This document shows, piece after piece, positions 11,964 to 23,415 of a stretch of DNA of 64,000 bases. The DNA comes from Camelus bactrianus. Taxonomy: Eukaryota > Chordata > Mammalia > Artiodactyla > Camelidae. Where the stretch lies: contig NC_133547.1 of NCBI RefSeq assembly GCF_048773025.1, positions 37,408,004 through 37,472,003 of the forward strand, written 5' to 3'. The first letter of the stretch is position 1, and every line of letters starts with the position of its first letter. The translations under genes were made by a program, and so were the position numbers. The notes below the pieces were generated by a model, which worked only from the letters and a program-made list of their open reading frames with translations, did not search any database and was not told the origin of the DNA.

Positions 11964-11978
11964 AAAAGTCAGTTGTCC
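11964..11978 (+). repeat. Target-site duplication, left copy
   Basis: 'aaaagtcagttgtcc'. It matches 'aaaagtcagctgtcc' at 12386-12400 in 14 of 15 bases and flanks the L1 at 11979-12385. The preceding 'atc' gives an insertion site of TC/AAAA, as expected for L1 endonuclease. Confidence 0.85.
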
Positions 11979-12385
11979 TGGAGATTGTCATACTAAGCGA
12001 AGTAAGCCAGAAAGAGAGTGAAAAATACCATATGGTATCACTTATACGTGGAATCTAAAAAAAAATGACACAAATTAACTTATTTACAAAACAGAAGCAG
12101 ACTCACAGGCATAGAAAACAAACTTGTGGTTACCGATGAAGGGGAAGAGGGGTGTGGAGGGATAAATTGGGAGTTCAGGATTCACAGATACTAACTACTA
12201 TATATAAAATAGATGAACAGCAAGGTCCTACTGCAGAGCACAGGGAACTATATTCAGTACCTTATAATAGCCTACAATGAAAAAGAATATGAAAAGGAAT
12301 ATATATATGTATGTATGTATAACTGAATCACTATGCGGTACATCAGAAATTAACACATTATAAACCAAATATACTTCAGTTTTTA
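11979..12385 (+). mobile_element. 5'-truncated L1 3' end, cetartiodactyl type
   Basis: Landmarks are 'taagccagaaagagagtgaa', 'catatggtatcacttatacg', 'acaaaacagaagcagactca', 'aaggtcctactgcagagcac' and 'taaaccaaatatacttcagt', the L1 3' untranslated region found in Cetartiodactyla. About 407 bp lie between 15 bp duplications inside an older antisense L1. The very short A tail and the one mismatch in the duplication indicate it is not recent. Confidence 0.85.
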
Positions 12386-12400
12386 AAAAGTCAGCTGTCC
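12386..12400 (+). repeat. Target-site duplication, right copy
   Basis: 'aaaagtcagctgtcc', the partner of 11964-11978. Confidence 0.85.
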
Positions 12401-12571
12401 ATCCTTGTGTGGGGCTATTTCTGGGTTCTCTATTATATTCGTTTGGTTTATCTATCATGCTACTAACATCACAGTCTTGATTATTTAGATATATAGCAAA
12501 TCTGAAAGTTAGGTGGAATGATTTTGCCTACCCTTTTTTCTCTCTCAAAACTGTTGTAGCTGTTCGTTTTA
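12401..12571 (-). repeat. Old L1, antisense (segment 2 of 3)
   Basis: 'ctattatattcgtttggttt' and 'acatcacagtcttgattatt' continue the antisense ORF2 region from 11963. The segment ends in the first copy of a 16 bp duplication (12556-12571). Confidence 0.75.
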
Positions 12572-12780
12572 TTTTATTATTATTTTTTAATCTTGTCTCC
12601 CCAGCTGGGCTGTAGCTCCCTGAGAACAAGGGCCATAACTGTTTTGTTCATCTCTGTCTCCCTAAACTTTTGCCTGGTGGCTGGCCAAAATATCAAAAAA
12701 TATTTATTGAATAAAACAAATCACATCAACACTGTTTATAGAGTTTTGGAAACTACTTGATCTCTGGTCTAACTACAGTG
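12572..12780 (-). mobile_element. Short retrocopy containing an antisense L2 3' end
   Basis: A 209 bp insert in the antisense L1. On the + strand it reads 'tagctccctgagaacaaggg ... caaaaaatatttattgaata', the L2 3' end in + orientation, with about 60 bp of other sequence after it. Direct repeats flank it: 12556-12571 'gtagctgttcgtttta' and 12781-12796 'gtagctgttcatttta', 15 of 16 identical. The T-rich left edge ('attattattttttaa') reads as an A-rich tail on the - strand, so the insert is best explained as an L1-mobilised copy of a transcript running through an L2. A direct L2 insertion is the alternative, though L2 does not usually make such long duplications. Confidence 0.55.
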
Positions 12781-13435
12781 GTAGCTGTTCATTTTAGTGT
12801 AAGATTATTTATATCTACAAGAAATCTTGATGAGAATTTAATAGGAATTGCATTAAAATTGATGGTATATTTAACACGTTTCATGTATTAAGTCTTGCAA
12901 TCCATAAACCCAATATGTCTTTTCTTCAGATCTTCTTTTATTTCTTTTATCATCATTTTGCAGTTTTCAGCATACAGATCCTGTACATGTTTTGTTAAAC
13001 TAGTATCTAAGTATTCTATTTTGGAAGTGCAGTTATAAAAGATATTGTGCTTTTTATATAGACACACAATTGATTTTTGTAAGGTGATCTTGTATAATAT
13101 AACCTTGATGAAGTCACTTACTACTACTGTAAGTTTTTTTGTAGATCCTTGGGATGTTCTACGTAAATAATCATTCCATCTATAAATACAGACAATTTAA
13201 TTTCTTTCTTTCTGATATGTGTGCTTTTGATTTCCCTTTCTTGCCATATTGCACTGGCTAGGACTTCCACTATTATGCTAAACAGAAGTGGTAACAGTAA
13301 GCATCCATGCCTTTTTCTTGATCTTAAGGAAAAACATTCATTCTTTCACCATTAAGTGTGGTGTTAGCTGTGAGTTTTTGCTAAAGTACTTTATTAAGTT
13401 GAGGAAGCCCCCTCTATCTATACCATGCTAAAGGA
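12781..13435 (-). repeat. Old L1, antisense (segment 3 of 3)
   Basis: Opens with the right copy of the duplication at 12781-12796 and then continues the ORF2 antisense: 'ggaattgcattaaaattgat', 'cttgcaatccataaacccaa', 'taagtattctattttggaag' and 'tgctaaacagaagtggtaac'. Confidence 0.75.
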
Positions 13436-13639
13436 AATAAGGTTTTGATATAAAATTGTAACTAGACTGCATAGAGGATTAGCTGTTAAGTTACAGAATT
13501 TGAACATAAACAGAAAATTAAGAGTTGTCAAATGCTGCTAAGCAAGTAACAGTGATAAGGCATATTGCAGTGTGAAAAAACTAGCTGTAACAAGGTCAAC
13601 CTGGACAACTGTTACAATATTCCAAGTATGAGCCTGAAA
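13436..13639. other. Unrecognised sequence, perhaps L2 edge
   Basis: No clear landmark. Confidence 0.3.
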
Positions 13640-13870
13640 GTTTCTGAATGAGATTAATGAAGCAAAAGAGAAGATGTGAGAAAGACTGAAAGAAAAACTA
13701 CACCATGAGCGGCAAGTAAGCGTCTGTGTCAAGTGTGACCAAGGTTTCAAGCCTGGATGGCCTAATGCCATTAATAGTGCAGTGAAGTTACAAAGACTAG
13801 AGGAAACGATGATCAAACTGTATCGTGAGTCCAAGTAAAAGGGGAATTTAGATGGAAAATTTGAGCTATA
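13640..13870 (-). repeat. L2 relic, antisense
   Basis: 'gtgaccaaggtttcaagcct' and 'ggatggcctaatgccattaa' are the reverse of the L2 ORF2 end region. Confidence 0.5.
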
Positions 13871-15954
13871 AATGCAGGCTTATAATTATTTGTGAATTAG
13901 GAGCTCTTTTTTTAAGTGGATAGCTTTAGCATAAAGTTTACTAATAGTAGTTTTTATGATCTGTATCCATACATATAATGAAATAATTTGCTTATAATTA
14001 TGCTTAAGTAATCAAGGAACATATTAGATTGAACAGCATGGTTGAACTATATGAAACTGCCTATATCTAATTTTTGGTGTAAAAATTATGACAGTTTTTT
14101 GATGGTTCAGTCTAATTTCGCATATTTAAAATACTTTATCTAAAAGCTTTGGATCAAATACGTATATATACATACATCACACAGATACATATATATTTAT
14201 TTTAGTAAAGCAATCATATGTATATGTAGAATATTAAACCACTCAGCAGAGTTTGGAGCAGCACCCCATGATTGAGCACATCAAATTTTTTTAACAAAAA
14301 ACTTTATATACACACCAGGTATAATAAATACAGTCAATAAGTAATCTCATTTCAATTCAGAATAGATTTTTCTATCAAATGAGTTATTTAAAAAGTTTGC
14401 TTTTCAGGTCTTTTTAGATTTTGCAACTGCGGAAAAGGATCTGTGGACCTGCATAGGCTATCTCCCTGTGCTATATTTTATTTTTAAAGATGCAGATTTT
14501 GCCATGCATTTAAAATTTACATAATTTATTTATATTTGACTTTTATCATGAGCTAAGTATTTAATGAAGATCATAAAACCACATTGCTTTGTTTTTTCTG
14601 CGATGAAGTAACCAGATATTGTTGCTTGGTTAAACAATTCAGAATCAGAAATCACGACCTACCATATTCTCAGGGAGAGAACTATTGTAGCAATGAGCAG
14701 TGCAGCCGTACAAACTTGTAATTCAGAGGCACTGAGGCAAAAACTGTCAAAACATTACTAAAACTGACGAGGATATATGGTTCATTAGTCTAGGAACTGA
14801 TGCATTATGAACCAGTTGGTGATCAGCTTAATAATTTGAGTAAAGTTGCACCTTTGTGGGAAAAAAAAAAACTATGCTAACTGTTGTAATTAAATTTCAA
14901 ATCATGCCTAGAAGAAAGGTACACGTAATTATGGGTATTTTTCACAAGAACTTACCTAATGCCTATCAGAGCAAAATGATCGATAATCAAATTGAAAATA
15001 CCATTGTTTTAATTGAAAATATCTTACTATTTTCTCAGTATTGACTTTTAAGGCTTCACAGTATCAATAAGCCAATTCTTTGTTCATCAGCATAGACTTA
15101 ACAAATAAATGATTCAACATCCAGAATAATTAAATGAGACAGAAAAAATGTTTCACCTGTAGTTGGAAATACATTGCATCTCCCAGAGTTATTTTTCCTG
15201 ACTTCTGAAATTCATTCATGCATGCAAACTATTTTTATTATTTACACTTGACATTACCATTCTAACAAGAGGATGGTTCTAAAGTTCTTTACCTAGTAAA
15301 GATTCTGCATAAGGCGTCACTTAGAGCTCTTTACCTCATTTCGTTTTTAACATGATGATTCTATGGCTGTGTGGGAAGGGGTGTACAGGTATGAATGATA
15401 CGTTGTAAATTACTGGTACAGAAAATGTTACCTGGAGGTGGAGTACTAGGAAAACATAAACCTAAAATGTGTTGGACTGTCTCAGAGGTTGTACAGTCGG
15501 TGGTGAAAATGTATATTGCAGCAGGGAAAGTGGATAGGGCTCTTGCTGTTGACTATTCACTTTACTACCAAGGCTACTACTTACTCTAGGGGGATCTTAT
15601 TCGCAGAAGTTACAATGATAATATCCAATCGTTGTTTTAGTGAAATTCTACAATTCTTGAAGTCAGACAAGAATTATATAATTTATCAACAAAGCCTGAA
15701 GGGGAAACAACCCAGTTAAGAGAAACTTTCTTAGCTTGCAGCTTTTTTTTTTTTTTCACTTTGTCACAAATGGGTCATCATTAAGCTGCAGAAGAAAGAG
15801 CTGTGTGTGAAGACCCACAAGGACAATCTTTTCCAAGCTCAAGAAGTATGACAGAATGATAAGATCATGTTTATTTGTGGAAGAGATTTGGAAGAAGGAA
15901 CAAACAAACAAACAGAAACCAATTAAGATTTTAGGGGATTTTATTGTCAAAGGA
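13871..15954. other. AT-rich sequence without recognised gene or repeat
   Basis: Contains short low-complexity runs: ATACAT-type at 14160-14200 and T16 at 15743-15757. Several short open frames (62 to 67 codons) are of chance length and match nothing. Confidence 0.4.
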
Positions 15955-16262
15955 ACATAAGCCCTGCCTGCAGAAGCTCTCTGCTTGCTTTGCCTCTAAA
16001 GCAGCCTGAGTCTCTAAAACTGCACCAGCAGAAGGCGGACTTGGAAAGCTAAGGTTCTGCTGAGCCGTTTCCAAGGAACAACGAGACAGAGGGAAGCAAA
16101 ATATGTTGATGGTCCTACAGAGCAGGATGCAGTCACTTTGACCAGGACCCTACTTATAGATTGTTCCATGGGAGGAAAAATAAACTCTTACCTGTGCCAG
16201 TATTTTTAGTGGGTAGTCTTTCTCGGACAGTGGCATATGACACCATAAAAGGGCACAATGTA
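15955..16262 (+). mobile_element. LTR-like tract, unclassified fossil
   Basis: Its 3' part has the plan of a mammalian LTR end: 'aaaaataaactcttacctgt' (polyadenylation signal), followed by 'agtgggtagtctttct' and 'ggacagtggcatatgac'. The family is not recognised and no second LTR is seen. Confidence 0.35.
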
Positions 16263-16379
16263 ACTTCCAGATTATATGATTATATTAAATAATCTGTTTA
16301 AGATGGCATGTACATTAGGAAGTGGACAGATAGAGGAAAGAAAAGGAAAGAATAGTAATTGACTAAAACAGAAAAAAAT

Positions 16380-16409
16380 AAGAAAAGAAAAGAAAAGAAA
16401 AGAAAAGAA
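16380..16409. repeat. (AAAAG)n microsatellite
   Basis: About six units of AAAAG. Confidence 0.9.
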
Positions 16410-16478
16410 GGATGTCTGCTCCTTACTAAATGGAGTGGATTATGGCAAACTAATGCCTTCACAGACAAACTATCTGTT

Positions 16479-16519
16479 TAATAAATAAATACACAATAAA
16501 TGAATAAATAAATAAATAA
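16479..16519. repeat. (AAAT)n microsatellite
   Basis: Two runs of AATA units separated by 'cacaataaatg'. Confidence 0.85.
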
Positions 16520-16539
16520 GGCATTTGAGAACTGCAGAT

Positions 16540-18640
16540 GCAAGCACAACATGAAGACAGCATCACAGTTGGGAGAACCATTCTACCTGGAGTGTTTGTT
16601 GCTCCTGGGTTCCAGGCAAGAGCTGAGAATCTGAGTCACAGATGAAAGAGATCAACATCTAATTTGAAAACACCAGCAGAGTTTTTGGCAATTCTTTTAG
16701 TACAAGGTCTCAAAAATTAAGAGACTTGAGCAGCCAGAATCTCTGAAAATGGGGGGACATAAAACTAAAACTGGTATTTGGCATTTAGAAAATTCAAAAG
16801 CTATTCAGAACAAGAGGCTAAAAACTCAGAGAAATCTTTGGAAAGTAGAGCAGAGTCTTCTCTCTGCCTAGGATGTAAAAAGCTGGAAAGAACCACTCAT
16901 TCTAAAACCACCAGATAATTATGGCTCTTCTTGAATCTTTCAGAGGAATGAGGTCACGAACCAAATAGTCTGTAATCTAAAGAAAGTCAGGAGCTTCTGA
17001 GAAGCCATGGGGCTTGAGCACTAAATCCTCTGTGACAGAACGTGGGAGGAAGACCAGCCAGACGCATAAATGAGTGAGAATTCAGGTTAAAGTTGTAACT
17101 AATTGCTGACATCTGAGTGCTGGCCAGCATGCGACTATAAAGCCCCAGGAGTCACAGACACAAGGGGAGATGGGACCACTTGTGGGCTCGTCTCCACTGA
17201 CCTCTGTCAGGCGCTCACAGGGAAGATCTGGGGTAAGACAGTGGTGCAGCCCTGGTGAACCTTCCAGCTCTCCAGGACTACAGCTGCAGAAAGGGTACCA
17301 GCTCTCACTCAGCCTGTTCTCTCCCACATAACCAATGATTCAGCTCTGAGACAAAGGCAGCAGAAACTATTGCCCTCAGGGAACAGGTGAATGCCCGTTG
17401 TGGCTGGGGAGTGGATAAAAGAATCAAACTCTCTGCCCCTGAAGGAAGAACAGGAACAGTCCTGAGCCCAGACAGTTAGAGGGTCTCCGACTGCGGTTCA
17501 GGGAGCAGATCATAGAGAAAGGCCCACACCCAAGGCCCTGGTACCCAGGCCCAGCCTAAGACTAAGGCTGCTTTGGGAAACAGAAGACACCCGCTACTCC
17601 AACACCAGACTGCTGAGCACTGAGTGAAAAGCAATGGCAAGCACTGCTCTGAGAGGACAGCAGTGTGTGTGTCCCTCTCTGAGGCGTAAGTGTAGAGAAA
17701 TGGACTAAATATGAGGTTCAAGCAGGAATATTGTGAAAAACCTTCCCCTTAAACGCATGATAACGGTGGAAGAATTTGCACTGGGTGGTCGATTGACAAT
17801 AAAACAGCAGCATCAAAATCCAAATCTCGCTTAACTCCCAACTACATTGACTCAGCCCCCTTCTCCCACTGATGGCTTGGCATAAGAAGCGTAACAGTTA
17901 TCAAGCAAAAATATTATTTATCTCAGCTTACTATCCTACACATAATGTTTTGCACTGAGTCAAAAATTTAGAGACACACTTAAAAAAAAAAAAAAAAAAA
18001 AAGCCAAAGAAAAAACACCCACTGTCAAGAGAGAGAAAGCAATCCAAAGGACTAGACTCAAGAAATGACACAGATGTTGGATCAGAAAAACTGTTCAAAA
18101 TAGCTGTAAGTAATATGTGAAAGACTCTAGAACAAAAGATGGTCAAAATATACAAGCAGATGGGGAATTCCAGCAGATACATTTCAGCAAGATACATTTA
18201 GAAAAAAGACAAACATAAACATCCACACATGTCATATTTAAATTGTTGAGAAGCAGTACTAAAGAAAAATCTCAGCATGTATCAAAAAAAAAAAAAGAGA
18301 GAGAGAATTATAGCAAATTTCTTATCAGAAATTCTGTAACCTAGAAGACAACAGGAGGCATTTTAAAAGGCTAGCAGATAAAACTGTCATCCCAGAATTC
18401 TATGCCTGGTGAAAAGAGGTTTCAAAATGAAAGAAAATTAAGCCTTTTTAGATAAAAACTAGGAAATTCATTGGCAACAGACTTGGACTAGAAGAAATGT
18501 TAAAAGAAATTATTGGGCCTACTGTCATGATACTAGAGAGAAACTCGAATCTATGCAAATATATGAATAGCTCTGGATATATTTTAAATGTCTATAAATA
18601 TAATAAGATTTTTTTCCCTCATTTTCAATTACTCTGAAAG
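16540..18640 (+). mobile_element. HAL1 (half-L1) LINE, degraded
   Basis: A non-autonomous L1 relative with an ORF1-like part and no ORF2, in sense orientation. Landmarks are 'aaaagctggaaagaaccact' near 16878, 'gactagactcaagaaatgac' and 'tgttggatcagaaaaactgt' near 18050-18100, 'aacctagaagacaacaggag' near 18340, 'cccagaattctatgcctggt' near 18391 and 'ggactagaagaaatgttaaa' near 18486. A21 (17982-18002) and A-rich (18280-18297) runs lie inside it. The ORF1 frame is not preserved. The 5' limit is uncertain. Confidence 0.65.
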
Positions 18641-18689
18641 TAACTAAAGTCCAAAGAATTTACTTTGGCATGTACTGTCACTTTGGTAT

Positions 18690-19483
18690 ATTTAAAAATA
18701 AACTGAATGACAAGAGAGATCCATTCCTGATAAACGCTCTCAACCAACAAGGAATAGAAAGGGTACCAAAAAATAACCCACTGCTACTTTTGTACCTACG
18801 GTGACAGTCTGAATATTTCCGCCTAACATCAGGTACAAAGAAAGATATCTGCTTCCAACCATTCTATACAACAACCTGTAGAGTAGCTTTGCCAGTAATA
18901 ACAAGGTAATTAAAAGAAACAAGAATCATACAGATTTAAAAGAAAGAAATGAAATTGTCTCTATTGACTCATGATATGATCAATGTAGAAAATCCTCAAT
19001 AATCTACAAAATGCTTCCAGAACTAATCAGTGAGTTAAGCAAGGTTCTAGTATACAAGTTCGATATACCAGCAATTAATAGTAGGGAATTGAAATAAAAA
19101 TCAGTACTATTTAATAGCATGAAAAATATGACCTAGATAGATGCAAATTTTATAAAATGTGTGCAGGATCAGTATGGTGAAATCTCGAACACTGTTGAAA
19201 GCCACAGAAGACCTATATTAATAAAGAGATACACTGTGTTCATGGATTGTAAGACTCAAATTAAGACAGAAACTTTGTGTCAGTTAGATCTATAGATTGG
19301 ACACAATGTATCAAAATATTAGCAGGATATTTTCTAGAAACCAGTAAGCGGAACTAAAATATATTTGGAAAGGCAAAGGAAATATAATAACTAAAACATT
19401 TTTTTAAAAAAGAACAAAGTTAGAAGATTCACGCTACCTGATTTCAAGATAAAATAAAGCTACATATAATCAAGAGAGCCTGG
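18690..19483 (+). repeat. Old L1 ORF2 fragment, left part
   Basis: Sense-strand ORF2 reverse-transcriptase-region remnants: 'gaaaatcctcaataatctac', 'gaactaatcagtgagttaag', 'ataccagcaattaatagtag' and 'aggcaaaggaaatataataa'. It is cut at 19483 by a younger L1 and resumes at 23059 ('tcggcataggaaccaacagc'), matching ORF2 order. Confidence 0.8.
19471..19483 (+). repeat. Target-site duplication, left copy
   Basis: 'caagagagcctgg', paired with 'caagagcctgg' at 23048-23058 after loss of two bases in one copy. It flanks the L1 at 19484-23047. Confidence 0.75.
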
Positions 19484-22400
19484 GAGGAGGGACAGTCCAA
19501 GATGGTGGCTTTGGAAGATCCTGAATTCCCCTCCTTCCATGGATACACCAACTCTACAGCTACATGTGGGAAAAGTCCCTCTGAAAAGGACCTGAAAACT
19601 AGCTGGACAGCTCCTTCACAACAAAAGACAGAAGGACCCCACTGAGACCTGTAAGAGAGGCAGAGATGTGGTCCCACCAGAAGCTGCTTCCCCGGCACAC
19701 TGACCCACAATTAGGAGGGCTCTCACAAACCCAGAGCTTCTCCCCGGGGAGTGCGGGGATTGCGCCCCACACCGTGCAACCCAGTCCTTAGGACCTGCAC
19801 CAGAGGGATAAGCTCCCCAGATGTCTGTCTTTGAAAACCAATGGGGCTCACATTCGTGAGACCCAAAGGGCTGTGGGAAACCGATATACTTCTCTTAAAG
19901 GGCTCGTGCCCAGACTCACTTGCCCCAGTGACCAGGGCAAAAGCAGCAGTTTGAAAAGAGCCTAGATTCATTTGCTAACCTTAAAGCATCTGCTGGTGGG
20001 TAGAGGCCTACTGAGCTGCTATCGGGGACACAGGGGCGGGCAGCTGCCGTTTTTCATTCTCCCTCTGTCTCGTGAGGACTGGTGGGTGTGAACAGTCCCC
20101 GCACCCTCCACTTCCCCACCAGAGCTGGCGGGTGTACCTGCCCTGTGCACTCCTGCTCCCTCCCTAAGGCTGGCTGGCACGCATAGTCCAAACGGGGGTG
20201 CTCCTTTGTCACCTGGCTGTAGCAGCCAGGGGGCTCGCATTCCCGGGTCCCGCTGGTCAGTAACAATCAGAGGCACAGTTTTTAGCAGGCTGCCACCATC
20301 AGGGCACAGCACAGACAGCAGATTGAAATATACTCCCTGTCTTTCTGTGGAAAATCCTATTTACATATCCTGGAGCCCCAGCCAGAGAGTCAAAGCTCAG
20401 GTTTGCCACGCATCTGGAGGCCACAGAAGTGCTTTCGGGGAAATCGGGACAAATAACGCCATCTTCGCGCTCCCCCTCAGCCTCGCTACAGCTTGCTAGG
20501 CCCTCCCAGAAAGAAGCTTATGCACGTCTCTGGATCCCCAATTTTTGCAACTGTTGCTCAGGGAACACTTCCAGGTCATCTGGTTTGGAAGCCAGTAGGG
20601 TTTACAATTGCAGACCCAGAGGATTGTTTGTATTTGCATATTTTAAAAGATGCCACCTGAGGATCTGGCTTCCAGTCAGCCTGCAACTACGTGCTGACTG
20701 AGTTCCCTCCCTCTGGAACATTGGCAGGTCTTGGCACACCCTCAGCAAAGGGACCTATCAAGGATAAGTCACGCTGCTTAGACAATCACACAGATTCCAG
20801 AGACCACCAAGAGCCAGGGCAGAGCGGAATGATGAGGTTTATCCCTTCACAAGGCCGCTCCTTCAAGACTGGGAGAGGAAGCTGCTGTCTCACCTAATAC
20901 ATAGAAACAAACAGAAAGTCAAGCAAAACGAGCAAACGGATGAATATGTTCCAGACGAAAGAACATGATAAAACTTCAGGAAAAAAAAAAACCTTAATGA
21001 AATGATGGTAAGTAATTTACATGATAGAGTTCAAAGTAATAGTCATAAATATGCTCACCAAACTTGCCAGAAGAATGGATGAACAGAGTGAGAAGTTCAA
21101 TAAAGAGGTAGAAAAATATTTACAAGTACCAAAGAGAAATCACAGAGATGAAGAGCACAATTAATTAAATTAAAACATATACTAGAAGAGTTCAACAGCA
21201 GACAACATGAAACAAAGACAGAATCAATGATCTAGAAGGCATGACAGTGAAAGAGAAGTTACAACTGACACCACAGAAATACAAAGGCTCATAAGAGATT
21301 ACAATAAATAATTATAATTTAACAAATTGTACCACCTAGAAGAAATGGATGAGTTCCTAGAAACACATAATCTTCCAAGATTGAATTATAAAGAAATAGA
21401 AAATCTGAATAGACCAATTACTAGTAAGAAGAGTGAATCGGTAATTGAAAACCTCCCAAGAAATAAAAGCCCAGGGCCAGATGGCTTCATTGGTGAATTC
21501 TGCCAAACATTCAGAGGGTATTTAATATTGATCTTCCTCAAACTCTTCCAATAAATTGAAGAGGGAACACTTCTAAACTAATTTTACAAAGTCAGCATTA
21601 CCCTGATACCAAAACCAGACAAGAACTAAACACAAACAGAAAATTATAGGTCAATATCCTTGATGAACATAGATGCAAAAATCCTCAGCAAAAAATATTA
21701 GCAAACTGAATTCAGTAACGCCTTAAAAGGATCATACAACATGATCAAGTGGTAATCATTCCAGGGATGCAAGAATGATTCAACTTCTGTAAATCAGTGT
21801 GATATACCACATTCACAGAACAAAGAATAAAAATCACTCGATTGTTTCAATAGATGCAGAAAAAGCAGTTGAGAAAATTCAACATACGTTTATGATAAAA
21901 AACTCTCAACTAAGTATGTACAGAGCAACAGAATCTATCAACAAAACAAAAGGCCACTTACTGAGTGGGAGAAGATATTTGCAAATGATATATCTGACAA
22001 GGGGTTAATGTCAAAAATATGCAGAGAATTTATACAACTCAACATAAAAAAACAAACAACTCAATTGAAAAATGGGTAGAGACCTGAATAGACACTTTTC
22101 CAAAGATACACAAATAGCCGAAGGCACATGAAAAGATGCTCAATGTCACTAATCACCAGGGAAATGCAAACCAAAACCTTAATGAGATACCACCTTACAC
22201 CTGTTAGAATACCTATGCTCAAAAAGACAAGAAATAACAAATGTTGGTGAGGACTTGGAGAACGGGAACACTTGTGCACTGTTGGTGGGAATGTAAATTG
22301 GTGTAGCTGCTGTGGAAAACAGTATGGAGGTTCCTCATAAAATTAAAAATAGAACTACCACATGATCCAGCAATCCCACCTCTGGATATTTGTCCAAAGA

Positions 22401-23047
22401 ATATGGAAACACAAATTCAAAAAGATATATGCACTCCTGTGTTCATTGCAGCTGTATTTAAACTGCCAAGACATGGAAACAACATATCTATTGATGGATG
22501 AATGGATAAAGAAGATGTTGTTTGTATGTACAGTGGAATGTTTCTCAACTATGAAAAATAATGAAATTTTGCCATTGTGATAATGTGGTTCTACCTGGAG
22601 GGAATTATGCTAAGTAAAATAAGTAATACGGAGAAAAACAAACACTGTGTGATTTCACTTATATATGGGATCTAAAAAAGCAGAATGAATGAAATAAAAT
22701 AAAACAAAACTCATAGATGCCAGAAAGGAGGGGAGTTACAGGCTGGGTGAAATCAGTGAAAGGGATCAAGAGGTAAAAATTTTCAGTTATATAATAAATA
22801 AGTCACGGGGTTGTGGTGTACAGCTAGGTGACTGTAGTCAATAATATTGTAAGACATACTTGAGAGTAAATATTAAAAGTTCTCACCACAATAAAAAAGT
22901 TTTTGTTAAGTTCGTATGGTGACAGATGTTAACTATACTTATTGTGGTGATCATTTGCAGTGTATACAAATATTGAATCATTGTGTTGTACACCTGAAAC
23001 TAATAACTAATAAAATACTATGACCATTATACCTCAATAAAAAAGAC
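19484..23047 (+). mobile_element. L1 retrotransposon with 5' UTR and 3' end but two internal deletions
   Basis: A LINE-1 in sense orientation, about 3.56 kb against the usual 6-7 kb. The GC-richer 5' untranslated region starts at 'gaggagggacagtccaagat' and runs to about 20890. The start of ORF1 follows ('catgttccagacgaaagaac'-like region at 20945 and 'gctcaccaaacttgccagaa' at 21053). Sequence then jumps near 21255 into the reverse transcriptase part of ORF2, where a 75-codon open piece (21327-21554) carries the L1 motif NKSPGPDGF. A second jump near 21915-21955 leads to the ORF2 carboxy end ('ggccacttactgagtgggag') and a complete 3' untranslated region ending 'tacctcaataaaaaag'. Endonuclease and most of the polymerase core are missing, so it cannot be autonomous. 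Confidence 0.85.
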
Positions 23048-23058
23048 CAAGAGCCTGG
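23048..23058 (+). repeat. Target-site duplication, right copy
   Basis: 'caagagcctgg', directly after the L1 3' end. Partner of 19471-19483. Confidence 0.75.
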
Positions 23059-23415
23059 TGTCGGCATAGGAACCAACAGCTAGATCAATAGAAAGCCCAG
23101 AAATAGATCCAAGCACACATAGTCAAATGATTTTTTTAAAGGCAACAGAACATTCCAGTATGATTTTGGAATAAATAGATACTCATATTTGGGGGATAGA
23201 AGCTTGATTCTTACCTCTCACCATATACAAAAATCAATTTTAGACAAATCATAGATTAAAATGCAAGAGCAACAATTATAATGCTTCTAGAAGAAAAGCT
23301 ATGAGACTACTTTCATGGCTCTGGGTAGGCTAAATTTTCTTAGGACACGGACTAATTTAGTAAGTTAGACTTCATCACCTAAAAATCTGTGTTCATTAAA
23401 AAAAGCAAATAACAA
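23059..23415 (+). repeat. Old L1 ORF2 fragment, right part
   Basis: Continues the ORF2 interrupted at 19483: 'acagctagatcaatagaaag', 'ccagaaatagatccaagcac', 'caattttagacaaatcatag' and 'tagacttcatcacctaaaaa'. In intact L1 these follow the left part without a gap. Confidence 0.8.

Noticed and set aside
15217-15230. 'catgcatgcaaact' shared with 50666-50679, octamer-like
   Set aside because: Several identical 14-base pairs are expected by chance in 64 kb.
19444-20312. Three successive - strand open frames (82 to 97 codons) opposite the L1 5' UTR
   Set aside because: Tempting as an antisense L1 frame like the primate ORF0, but the GC-rich untranslated region lowers stop frequency and nothing in the peptides or their starts supports it.
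21327-21554. 75-codon frame with a reverse transcriptase motif as a possible gene
   Set aside because: It is a fragment of the deleted L1 ORF2 and has no independent start or full domain.
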